From positions 8,884,001-8,948,000 of the forward strand of contig NZ_CP022203.1 of NCBI RefSeq assembly GCF_002305895.1: a DNA stretch of 64,000 nucleotides, in the 5' to 3' direction. The notes beneath the pieces were generated by a model that searched no databases, was not told the origin of the DNA, and worked only from the letters and a program-made list of their open reading frames with translations. A program made the translations under genes and the position numbers. The DNA comes from Corallococcus macrosporus DSM 14697. Its GTDB lineage: Bacteria > Myxococcota > Myxococcia > Myxococcales > Myxococcaceae. This document shows, in pieces, positions 41,848 through 50,293 of the stretch (position 1 is its first letter; every line of letters starts with the position of its first letter).

Positions 41848-42858
41848 GAAGATGGCTCCAGGGTGAGAGAAACCGCGCCCGCCAGAGGTGACGGACGTCG
41901 GGACCGCGGCCTCGCCAGAGCAAGGGGCACGCCATGCCGTGCGCGCGCACGTGCTCGCTCGGACTCGCTCGGACTCGCGCGGCGTGAGCGCGCCGCGTGC
42001 GTCCCAGCGTCACGCAGGTGAGTCGAACCAGGACGCACCCGCGCCCTGCTGACGAGCGTCATGGCTTTGCACGGTCGAGCGCTTCGCCGTGTCCATGAAC
42101 GACCCGCGTGGGCGCGAGGTTGGCCGTGCCTGCCGAGGGTCCGCCTCGGCAGGAGCGCTGCGCCCCACCCTGAGCTGGAGGAGCGGAGCGCGAGGCCTGG
42201 CGTGGGACAGCGGATGGGACGGCGACTCGTGCTCGTGCGGAGGTGCCGCGCGAATGGCCTCGGACCTCTCACCTCCTCCACGCACCGCACCGGCTCGATG
42301 TGACGGCTCGGCCATCGCGACGCCTCCCCCTTGCTCCACATGAACGCGCGACCTTGCCCAGGCACGAGGACATGCCGTCGCACGAACCGGCGATGCGGCC
42401 ACGCGCACCGTCACGCCGCGCGCGCTGCTCCCAACGATAGGGGTGGTGGCGCATCGACACGCTGTCATCACCGTCGGCGGCCATCGCGCTCCGCGAGGCA
42501 CGACCACCGCGTTGACCGCGGAGGCCCAGGAGCACGGAGGCGCCGCGGTTCGAAGCGCCGGGACGGAGCGCGACACGATGCACGACGGGCATGAGCCATG
42601 GGTCTCCATGGGCGTGTGCGCGGGACCTTCCAGTTACCCGCCTGCGAGACTCGCGCGGAGCTCCGATGCACCGCGATGCCCGCTGCGGGTTCCATGCGGC
42701 CCAGGCCCTTGAGTGAGGGGTGAGCGCGGGTTGCCCTTTCAGGGCCCCTGACGCGTGCATGGCGGAGTCCTCACCGGCCCAGGCGAATCGCGCGCACCGC
42801 GCGACATGAACGCGGAGCCGTCAGCGGTCGGCTCGCGCCAGTGCCCGGTCCTCACCGC
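41848..42858. other. Non-coding flank of the centromere
   Basis: About 1 kb with no convincing gene. Open frames exist on both strands but have no family motif and lack the third-position GC pattern of the real genes around. No parS 14-mer occurs before 42859. Confidence 0.5.
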
Positions 42859-43437
42859 GTTCCACGTGGAGCAACCCCTGAGCACCGGCGGATGAGCGGC
42901 CGCCATCTTCTTCGTTGGGGTGCATGCGTCAGCACGGTCATCCAACGCGCGCACTCACGCTGAGCGGTTCGCGGGCACGGAGCGACGCGGTGCTCTTGAG
43001 GTGCTCGCGTCAGCACGCGCATCGAACACCCGCACTGACGATGCGCAGGGCGCGAGCGCGAAGCGCCCCGGGGCTCATGAGGTTCCTTTCCTCATCACCG
43101 CCCCCGAGGAGCGCGCATGCGGCCCGGCGTCTCCAGCCGCCGCGAAGAAGCACCTCAGGCACCGATGCTTCGGTCCACAGGAAGCTGGCGTCCGCGAACA
43201 CGCCGGTTCCTGCCGTGGCCACCCGTGATGAAGCGGCGGCTGGCGCCCCGTGTCGAGCTGGCGATGCACCACGAGCACGCTCGGGCCCCGGCATCGTTGC
43301 TTCGGTTCACATGGGGGCGGCGTTCGCGAGCGCGCGGGCACGCCGCCGCGACCATGACCGATGAAGCCGTATCTGGCCCCTCGCATGAAACTCGCGATGC
43401 GCGGCGAACACGCAGGGCGCGCGAGCACCGTGCTCGC

Positions 43438-43451
43438 GTTCCACGTGGAAC
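43438..43451. promoter_or_regulatory. parS site, perfect 14-mer
   Basis: GTTCCACGTGGAAC, fully palindromic; ParB-binding site. Confidence 0.93.
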
Positions 43452-43574
43452 TGGCGATGCACCGCGAACACGCGGGCACACCGCCACGACAACCCGCGAT
43501 GAAGCAGCGGCCAGGGCTCCACGTGGAACTGGCGATGCACCGCGAACACGCAGGGGCCCCGACACCGTGCTCGC

Positions 43575-43588
43575 GTTCCACGTGGAAC
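43575..43588. promoter_or_regulatory. parS site, perfect 14-mer
   Basis: GTTCCACGTGGAAC; lies in the first copy of the approximately 140-bp duplicated unit. Confidence 0.93.
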
Positions 43589-43665
43589 TGGCGCTTGCGG
43601 GCGCGTGGGACCACCGCCACGACAACCCGCGATGAAGCGGCCGTTGGCGCGAGCACCGCGCCCGC

Positions 43666-43679
43666 GTTCCACGTGGAAC
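43666..43679. promoter_or_regulatory. parS site, perfect 14-mer
   Basis: GTTCCACGTGGAAC, preceded by GCGCCCGC as at 44071. Confidence 0.93.
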
Positions 43680-43724
43680 TGGTGATGCACCGCGAACCCG
43701 CAGGGGCCCCAACACCGTGCTCGC

Positions 43725-43738
43725 GTTCCACGTGGAAC
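43725..43738. promoter_or_regulatory. parS site, perfect 14-mer
   Basis: GTTCCACGTGGAAC, only 45 bases after the previous site, one of the tightest pairs. Confidence 0.93.
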
Positions 43739-43856
43739 TGACGTTCATGAACTGCGGGACCACCGCCACGGCGACCCGCGATGAAGCAGCGGCCAGGGCT
43801 CCACGTGGAACTGGCGATGCACCGCGAACCCGCAGGGGCCCCAACACCGTGCTCGC

Positions 43857-43870
43857 GTTCCACGTGGAAC
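43857..43870. promoter_or_regulatory. parS site, perfect 14-mer
   Basis: GTTCCACGTGGAAC; counterpart of the 43575 site in the second copy of the duplicated unit. Confidence 0.93.
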
Positions 43871-44078
43871 TGGCGCTTGCGAGCGCGTGGGCACACCGCC
43901 ACGACAACCCGCGATGAAGCAGCGGCCAGTGTTCCACTTGGAACTGGCGATGCACCGCGAACACGCGTGAGTCCAGGCACCGCGCCCGCGTTCCACGTGG
44001 ACCTGACGTTCATGACCTGCGGGACCACCGCCACGGCGACCCGCGATGAAGCGGCCGTTGGCGCGAGCACCGCGCCGC

Positions 44079-44092
44079 GTTCCACGTGGAAC
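44079..44092. promoter_or_regulatory. parS site, perfect 14-mer
   Basis: GTTCCACGTGGAAC, followed by TGGTGATG as at 43680. Confidence 0.93.
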
Positions 44093-44238
44093 TGGTGATG
44101 AGGCGGACATGAACAAGGACTCGCGCAACCGCCGCGTTGGCGCGCGCACGCGGACGCGCACGTCCAAGTGAAGCGGCGCGAAGCGGAGCACGCGCGCACG
44201 CTCAATCACCATGCGCTCCATGCTCGGGCTCTTTGCCT

Positions 44239-44252
44239 GTTCCACGTGGAAC
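44239..44252. promoter_or_regulatory. parS site, perfect 14-mer
   Basis: GTTCCACGTGGAAC in unique flanking sequence. Confidence 0.93.
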
Positions 44253-44312
44253 GAAGCACCCGCATGGGCGCGCTGGATGCGCGCAAGCCAGCGAGCCGCT
44301 CATCGCTCCCGC

Positions 44313-44326
44313 GTTCCACGTGGAAC
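44313..44326. promoter_or_regulatory. parS site, perfect 14-mer
   Basis: GTTCCACGTGGAAC in unique flanking sequence. Confidence 0.93.
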
Positions 44327-44607
44327 ACGCAGAGCGCTGAGCACGCGCAGAAGCCGACGTCGGCGCGTCATCAACCGAGTCTCCCTGCTCCACCTGGACC
44401 AGGGCGCGGGCACTGCGCCTGACCACCGCGCGTTCGCACGTCGGCAACCGCGTCACCCTGTTCCACGTGAAACGACGACGACCACGCATGAGCATCCGGA
44501 ACTCGCATCGGCAACCGCGCCGCCCTGTCCCACGTGGAACGAGGAGCGCAGGCCTGAGCGTGAACAAGCGACCGCGCGCACCGTGTTCAGCCGCGCCTGC
44601 GGTTCGT

Positions 44608-44621
44608 GTTCCACGTGGAAC
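44608..44621. promoter_or_regulatory. parS site, perfect 14-mer
   Basis: GTTCCACGTGGAAC, flanked by TTCGT and CACGGATGG. Confidence 0.93.
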
Positions 44622-44679
44622 CACGGATGGCTTGAGCAGTTGCCCGCGCGTCACCGCCACATGCGCATGCCTTCACCGT

Positions 44680-44693
44680 GTTCCACGTGGAAC
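44680..44693. promoter_or_regulatory. parS site, perfect 14-mer
   Basis: GTTCCACGTGGAAC, 58 bases after the previous site. Confidence 0.93.
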
Positions 44694-44922
44694 GCCCGGC
44701 GAGGCGCAGCTCAACACCTTCAGGACCCGCGTATCCCAGCCACTGCCTTCTCCATGGGTTCACGGCGTCACGCCGTTCCGCGTGGAACGGCCGAACAGAT
44801 GAGCGCGCGAGCACCACGCAACGCCGCGTGCTCGCATCGCCCACGCCGCACGAACCGCGACAGACCTCGCGGCTGAGCCCTTCGTCTCCGTGCTTCGAGA
44901 CCCACGCGCAGACCTGCTTCAT

Positions 44923-44936
44923 GTTCCACGTGGAAC
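44923..44936. promoter_or_regulatory. parS site, perfect 14-mer
   Basis: GTTCCACGTGGAAC followed by CGTGGA, a right flank shared by several later sites. Confidence 0.93.
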
Positions 44937-45067
44937 CGTGGAAGACACCGCGCATGAGCGCTCACGTCCGCGTTCGATCCTTCCTTCCGCACCGCGAGCG
45001 GCGAAGGAAATCGCCCATCCGCGCGCCACACGGGTCCAGACCCGCCACGCACTCGAGCCCTCTTTGT

Positions 45068-45081
45068 GTTCCACGTGGAAC
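45068..45081. promoter_or_regulatory. parS site, perfect 14-mer
   Basis: GTTCCACGTGGAAC followed by CGTGG. Confidence 0.93.
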
Positions 45082-45199
45082 CGTGGCGGAGCGCACCCGC
45101 CCGCGCACCACGACTGCGCGCTTCGTGATGCACGGTGAAGTGGAACGCGCAGGAGCCCCAGGCCAGTTCAGCCAGACCAAGCGCCCAGGCCTGCTTCGT

Positions 45200-45213
45200 G
45201 TTCCACGTGGAAC
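45200..45213. promoter_or_regulatory. parS site, perfect 14-mer
   Basis: GTTCCACGTGGAAC in the first copy of the 75-base repeat; the second copy at 45360 carries a changed central base. Confidence 0.93.
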
Positions 45214-45505
45214 CTTGGAGGGCACCGCGCATGGGCGCTCGCAGCCGTTCATCGCGGCCGTGCGTTCGCTCCTTTCCACATCGAGATGGGCAGCGAAGTG
45301 AATCGCTCATCCGCGCGCCACACGGGTCCGCACCGGCCACGCGCCCAGGCCTGCTTCGTGTTCCAAGTGGAACCGTGGAGGGCACCGCGCATGGGCGCTC
45401 GCAGCCGTTCATCGCGGCCGTGCACTTCGTGGTGCACGGTGGAGCCAAACGGGCATGCGCACCCCAAGCCGGTTCAGACCGGCCACGTACTCAGTCCTTC
45501 TTCGT

Positions 45506-45519
45506 GTTCCACGTGGAAC
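45506..45519. promoter_or_regulatory. parS site, perfect 14-mer
   Basis: GTTCCACGTGGAAC followed by CGTGGATGG. Confidence 0.93.
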
Positions 45520-45803
45520 CGTGGATGGCGGCGCAACGCGTATGAGCAACTCTCGTCCGCTCGCCGCACCGATGCGGTCGGTCCGCCGCGCTGTTCCACC
45601 GCGCACGGCGGAGGTCCGGGCATGAGCACCGAAGCCGGTCGTCGTGGTCGCCCGCACGTCTTCCTATTTCACGTGGAACCGTGGCGCGCATACGCACGCG
45701 CTGCCCATCCATCACGTGCATGCGTTCGCACCTTCGCGCCCCACCACCACGGAACGGACATGCGCGCGTCGCCGTCACTCATCCCGTCCACGCGCCTCTT
45801 CCC

Positions 45804-45817
45804 GTTCCACGTGGAAC
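45804..45817. promoter_or_regulatory. parS site, perfect 14-mer
   Basis: GTTCCACGTGGAAC in unique flanking sequence. Confidence 0.93.
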
Positions 45818-46049
45818 CAGCGGGGCAGTTCGCATGCGCGCAGCCATGGTGTTCGGGTGTTCGCACCTTCGTGCCCCAACACCACGCGATGGGCGCGGGC
45901 GCACCAATCCCTCACCACGCCCCACTTCCTGTTCCATGTGGAGCCCCTGCGCATGTCCCGCCCGCTCATCACGTTCACGCGTTCGCGCACCATCGCGATG
46001 GACATGAGCGGACCCCAGCCGTTCATCACGACTGCCCGCGACGCCTCCT

Positions 46050-46063
46050 GTTCCACGTGGAAC
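46050..46063. promoter_or_regulatory. parS site, perfect 14-mer
   Basis: GTTCCACGTGGAAC; the last perfect site on the rsmG side of the cluster. Confidence 0.93.
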
Positions 46064-46490
46064 GGCCAGGAGCACGCGCCTCGCATGGGTCCACCGCATC
46101 CGCGGTCGAGCGTTCGCGCCTCCTGCTCCGCCGCGGACAACGGTGGTGCCGCGCATGAGCCAGTCGCGCCACCAAACCCAGTCCACTCAGTGCCTCACAC
46201 GCTCAACGGGCACGTCCGCATCGATGCGCAGGCACCAGGTCCCATGCCCCAACGTGGCGCGGGAAGTCCATCCAGCACCCGCGCGGATGACGGCGGGTCA
46301 CCGGCGTGAGTCCCCCGCTCCACGCGAGAGGAGCGCCAAGTAGAAGACGGGAGTCCGCCACGGGTGTTCGCGGTGATGCCCCGCGTCCGCTGGCTTCCGG
46401 GCTCCACGCGCAACCGAGCACCGGCGGCACACGCGAACAGCAGTTGCGCGTCACCCACGGCGCATGCGCTCGGCGCCCACGGCCCCGCGC

Positions 46491-46970
46491 CGCGCCGAGC
46501 ATCCGCACCCGCGACGCGCCGAGCATCCGCACCCGCGACGCGCCGAGCATCCGCACCCGCGACGCGCCGAGCATCCGCACCCGCGCCGCGCCGAGCATCC
46601 GCACCCGCGACGCGCCGAGCATCCGCACCCGCGCCGAGCATCCGCACCCGCGCCGCGCCGAGCATCCGCACCCGCGCCGCGCCGAGCATCCGCACCCGCG
46701 ACGCGCCGAGCATCCGCACCCGCGACGCGCCGAGCATCCGCACCCGCGACGCGCCGAGCATCCGCACCCGCGCCGCGCCGAGCATCCGCACCCGCGACGC
46801 GCCGAGCATCCGCACCCGCGACGCGCCGAGCATCCGCACCCGCGACGCGCCGAGCATCCGCACCCGCGCCGCGCCGAGCATCCGCACCCGCGCCGCGCCG
46901 AGCATCCGCACCCGCGACGCGCCGAGCATCCGCACCCGCGACGCGCCGAGCATCCGCACCCGCGACGCCC
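46491..46970. repeat. 24-bp tandem repeat, 20 copies
   Basis: The unit begins GAGCATCCGCACCCGCG and continues with (A/C)CGCGCC. Copies start at 46497, 46521, 46545, 46569, 46593 and 46617, then a short 19-base unit leads to 46636, and from there every 24 bases to 46948. Copies differ almost only by A or C at one position. Being a multiple of three, the repeat keeps long open frames in all phases on both strands, but the products (ASAPATRR, DARRVAGA types) are artefacts. It lies about 430 bases outside the last perfect parS site. Confidence 0.92.
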
Positions 46971-48192
46971 GCTCTTCTTGATGCCGTGGACTCACGATGA
47001 CCGAAGCCAACGCGGCCGAAGCTGGAGCAACTCCGCCAGCCGGACGCCGCGCATGTCGTGCCCGCGCCCGCGCTCGACTCGGCCCAGGCATCGAGCCCAC
47101 GGTGCATCCAGTTGGCGCACCGGTTCGGCTCCGCGCCATCCGCGACGAAGCCGTGCGCCGAGCCGCCTCCTTCACCGACAAGTTCATCCGACGTCGGCTC
47201 GCGTCCGTGAAGGAGGATGCGGCTGCTTTCCCAGCGCCATCTGTGCAGCGCGCTTCCAGGTCGAAGCCTGAGCGACTGCGTTCCGCCTGGAGCACGAACC
47301 GGGCGAACGCGCGACGGATGGAGGCCACCGCGAGGACGCGTGCGCCCCGTCCCCCACCCATCACACCGCGCACGCGGTTGCTCGCCGCGACCCGGTGCCT
47401 GACGACTTCTCCCCCTCCCCTGCCCCGCTCCACATGGAACGGGGCTCACCGCCACAGCCATCGAAGTGCCGCGGACCCGCGACTGCGTTCACGACGCGCT
47501 CATCCGTCCCGATGAATCGGCGCCGCGCGAAACGGCGGCGAGGGTGGACGCCATGGCCAACCGGGCCGAGCCTGTATCGATGCGACCCAGGTGACCTTGT
47601 CGCGAGGAGCCCTCGTCCAACGCGCGGGTTCTCCTCGGCATCCAGGGCACATGGGAGCAGTGCTTCGGATGACGATGGGCTCGCGGCCAACAGCAAAGGC
47701 CCGCGGACGAATGCACCGGCGTGTGACGGAGACTCCGCCCGAACACCGAACCCGTCGGCGAACACCTTGAGGCGGGGTCCTCGCCTTGCTGACAGGCGAG
47801 CAGCCTCATGGCGCGACCGCCATACAAGGCCCAGGCATCCAACGGCACGAGCCTCGTCATGCCCGCTCGCTGGCCAGCAAAGCGACCATGCTGGCGCTCC
47901 ATCAGCGCCCCGCGCTCCGACCTGGCTTCCTTGCGAAACGGCATGCACTTGGGCGGAAGCACCGGACTCCAACCGTGCTTCCGAGTCACTGGGTACCAGG
48001 CCGCTCACCGAGCAGGACTCCATCCCCTCCCCTGCCAGTGCCTCAAGTCGATGTGCGTCGTCACCAGCCAGCTCATCGCATACGCCGCTGAACGAACTCC
48101 GAACGCGGCCATCAAGCCGGCGCCGCGCCAATCGCCAAGCGTCTTCGCCGACGAACGCGCTGACTCCGTGCCCCAGTCCAACGGAGCAGCGC
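46971..48192. other. Non-coding stretch between the tandem repeat and the SUKH remnant
   Basis: About 1.2 kb with no recognisable gene. Both strands have open frames of 100-300 codons, but their translations have no motif and contradictory codon bias. One outlying parS-like word with two mismatches (GCTCCACATGGAAC) is at 47427-47440. Confidence 0.5.
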
Positions 48193-48508
48193 ATGACCAA
48201 CGCGATACCGTCACCCGACGTTCATGCCCGCGTGCTCCACGCCCGGGTCAACGAAGTGGAGAAGCTCGTCACAGCCCGTCAGCCTCGCCGAGGTTGAGCG
48301 CTTCGAGGCCCGACTCGGCGTTCCGCTCCCGGCCGGCTTCCGCGCGCTCCTCCTGAGAGCGGGCGCGGGCGCGGGGCCGTACTACGGCGTGTGGCGCCCC
48401 AAACGCATCTGGGATGAAACAAACAGTCTGGGATGCGCTGTGGGCCGCCGGGGAGCCGACCTGGACATCAGCACGACCACCGGCTGCATGGCTTGGGGGG
48501 CCGATTGA
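48193..48508 (+). pseudogene. Frameshifted, truncated SUKH/SMI1-KNR4-like gene
   Basis: An ATG at 48193 opens MTNAIPSPDVHARVLHARVN and runs as far as EVEKLV in one frame. Around 48280-48296 the coding sense moves to another frame, which reads SLAEVERFEARLGVPLPAGF, RALLLRAGAGAGPYYGVWRP and then KRIWDETNSLGC. The second part is the start of a SUKH (SMI1/KNR4) domain: the EVERFEARLGVPLPAGFRALL helix and YYGVW are its usual first motifs. It stops at 48508, well before a normal SUKH length of about 150-200 residues. SUKH proteins are immunity proteins to nuclease toxins, so this looks like a decayed immunity gene at the edge of the centromere. Confidence 0.62.
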
Positions 48509-48656
48509 GCCGTATGCCCGACTCCCCTCCCGCCCCCACCTTCCTCAGCCTGGATGACGGTCGCGCTCCAGCAGCGCTCGTTGCCGTCACGGGTACACGG
48601 ATGAAGCGCGCAAGCTTCGTCACGCGCGAGCACCGTGTGCAGCGCCCACTCCACGC

Positions 48657-49313
48657 TCACGAACGCGAAGCCACGGGCTCCACGAAGTACGTCTGCTTGT
48701 GTCGCGGATCCGCCTCGTAGGCATCGGCGAATGCGAGCGCGCCCGCTTCGCTCTCCAGCCGCGCCACCTCCGCGCGATGGCCGTATTCATCCTGGCGGAT
48801 GACAGCCCAGTCCTTCCGCGCGGGCTCCGCAGGGGCCGGCGTGCCACGGAGCTCGACGTAGTACGACTGCTTGTGCGCACGCGCTTCGAGGATGCGCGCG
48901 AAGCACGCCACATGGGCGCGCTCGGGAGACACCGCGACGTCGTAGCGGTTGCCCGTCTCATCCATGCGCGTCACGGCCCAGCCTTCTCGCGCGAGCGGGC
49001 GTCCGGCATCCGCACGCCACTCCACGACCTCGTCCTTCAACCCGAGGTGCGCCATGGCGTGGTCGACTTCCAAGGGCTCGATGAAGACCTGGAACCGGTC
49101 GGCCTCGCGCAACGAGACGACCACCAGCTCGAGCCCACACTCGCAAGCCCAACCCCAGTGCGCTTCCTGGAAGCGCCCGTCATCGCGAGCCACCACCCGA
49201 TGCGGCGTCCCCCACTGACGCTCGAAGCCGGAGCGCGAGGCCTTCATCGTGACGGCGTGAGCGTGACGCTCGAACAACCAGGCGCGAGGACGGTCCGTCG
49301 GAAGCGGCTTCAT
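48657..49313 (-). CDS. Unrecognised protein with a duplicated C-terminal motif
   Basis: A 218-residue protein starting at ATG 49313 (MKPLPTDRPRAWLFERHAHA). I do not recognise a family. The first half has a Trp/Cys segment EAHWGWACECGLELVVVSLR and the strand-rich DRFQVFIEPLEVDHAMAHLG. The second half contains two related units: REGWAVTRMDETGNRYDVAV ending with HKQSYYVE, and RKDWAVIRQDEYGHRAEVAR ending with HKQTYFVE. These give a W-A-V-x-R ... G-(N/H)-R ... H-K-Q-(S/T)-Y-(Y/F)-V-E repeat of about 55 residues. The codon pattern is that of a real gene, unlike the adjacent centromere. It is in the same direction as rsmG and mnmG, but separate from them. Confidence 0.72.
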   Translation of the reverse strand: MKPLPTDRPRAWLFERHAHAVTMKASRSGFERQWGTPHRVVARDDGRFQEAHWGWACECGLELVVVSLREADRFQVFIEPLEVDHAMAHLGLKDEVVEWRADAGRPLAREGWAVTRMDETGNRYDVAVSPERAHVACFARILEARAHKQSYYVELRGTPAPAEPARKDWAVIRQDEYGHRAEVARLESEAGALAFADAYEADPRHKQTYFVEPVASRS

Positions 49314-49541
49314 GCGTGACACCTCCGCGATGAAACCTAACGAGCACCCGAACTCGCGCCCACCCAATCTGGCGAAGCGCGAGCCCGTCCAAAGCGCTCA
49401 GCGTTCAAAGCGCCAGGCCGTGAAGTGGAGCACGAGCGCACTCACGAACCCGGGGTAGAGAGCGCCCAACCACAGCTCGACGAGCGAGTCGCTCCGTCCG
49501 TCCTCGGCTGCATCCGCGGGGCGGATGGGCGCGCCCCTCCC

Positions 49542-50195
49542 CTACTCCCTGGCGAACACCGCCACCTGCCGCTCGGCGCCGGAGAACGGCAGCCGGTACG
49601 CCCGCGCGGAGACGACGCGCAGCTGCCGCTCCGCCGCGCGCGCCGCCAGCTCCGCGTCCGTCTGCGCCTTGCCGAGCATCGCCACCACGCGCCCGCCCGG
49701 CTCCACATACGCGGGCGCCAGCGCGAGCCAATCCGGCAGGTCCATGAACGCGCGCGCAATCAGCACCTCGGCGCGCGGAATCCCCTCCGTCTCCGGCGCG
49801 CCCTCCGCGCGCGCGTGCAGTCCGCGCACGCCCTGCAAACCGAGGCTCGCCGCCGCGGCCTTGATGAACGCGACCTTCTTGCCCACCGTGTCCACCAGCG
49901 TCACGCCCAGCGCCGGCAACGCCAGCTTCAACGGCAGCCCTGGGAAGCCCGCGCCCGCGCCCAAATCCAGCAACGTCGCCGCGCTCGTGACTTCCGGCAG
50001 CACCGCGAGCGAATCCAGGAAGTGCTTCTCCAGCACCTCCTCCGGCGCCGTAATCGCCGTGAGGTTCACCTTCGCGTTCCACTTGAGCAGCTCGCTCATC
50101 AACCGCTGGAGCCGCGACCCCAGGTCCGCCGCCACCGTCACTCCCAGCGCCCGGCACCCCGCCGCGAGCTGATCCTCGAACCGCGCGTTATCCAC
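49542..50195 (-). CDS. rsmG: 16S rRNA (guanine527-N7)-methyltransferase RsmG (GidB)
   Basis: A 217-residue SAM-dependent methyltransferase that modifies G527 of 16S rRNA. The SAM site is LLDLGAGAGFPGLPLKLALP, preceded by KWNAKVNLTAITAPEEVLEK and HFLDSLAVLP, and followed by VTLVDTVGKKVAFIKAAAAS. All these are standard for the family. The start is GTG 50195 (VDNARFEDQLAAG), lying within a DnaA-box sequence. The start is 98 bases from the mnmG stop, and the two are normally co-transcribed. After its TAG stop, the same frame stays open for 48 more codons, ending at 49398 with a hydrophobic segment (WLGALYPGFVSALVLHFTAW); no good start is present for that piece. Confidence 0.94.
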   Translation of the reverse strand: MDNARFEDQLAAGCRALGVTVAADLGSRLQRLMSELLKWNAKVNLTAITAPEEVLEKHFLDSLAVLPEVTSAATLLDLGAGAGFPGLPLKLALPALGVTLVDTVGKKVAFIKAAAASLGLQGVRGLHARAEGAPETEGIPRAEVLIARAFMDLPDWLALAPAYVEPGGRVVAMLGKAQTDAELAARAAERQLRVVSARAYRLPFSGAERQVAVFARE

Positions 50196-50280
50196 AAGCC
50201 CTCCGCTTCAAACCTACCTGCAACCCACTGGAATCATTCAGGAGACGGCAATCCCCAGAGTTTCCCACACCTTGTCCACA
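50188..50280. promoter_or_regulatory. DnaA-box-like cluster between mnmG and rsmG
   Basis: A perfect box TTATCCACA at 50188-50196 overlaps the rsmG start codon. A one-mismatch box TTGTCCACA is at 50272-50280, and a weaker TTTCCCACA ends at 50269. These are the only such cluster I noticed; it may be an origin-related DnaA site. Confidence 0.5.
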
Positions 50281-50293
50281 GCCCCATATTTGA

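Larger units (their letters stand above)
42859..46063. other. parS centromere cluster (3.2 kb)
   Basis: This region carries the ParB-binding 14-mer GTTCCACGTGGAAC 16 times without error. One-mismatch copies start at 42859, 43516, 43798, 43931, 43990, 44460, 44527, 44775 and 45360. Two-mismatch copies start at 45666 and 45931, and one more outlies the cluster at 47427; a weak three-mismatch copy is at 44387. Most spacings are 60-160 bases. The spacer DNA is itself repeated: 43500-43640 resembles 43785-43925, and about 75 bases at 45187-45261 recur at 45347-45421, which suggests growth by segmental duplication. M. xanthus has a similar set of about two dozen parS sites near its par genes. No protein gene is believable inside the cluster. 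Confidence 0.93.

Noticed and set aside
46491-46970. CRISPR array
   Set aside because: The repeats are directly adjacent without unique spacers of 30-40 bases, and no cas genes are near.
46195-47433. Long open frames on both strands through the 24-bp repeat array
   Set aside because: A 24-base unit without stops keeps every phase open. The products are monotonous RVRMLGAS or HPHPRRAE type repeats and differ between strands; there is no start, signal or codon bias to support any of them.
47361-48200. Open frames of 280-300 codons on both strands between the repeat array and the SUKH remnant
   Set aside because: Neither shows a domain, start signal or the third-position GC bias of the genes in the window.
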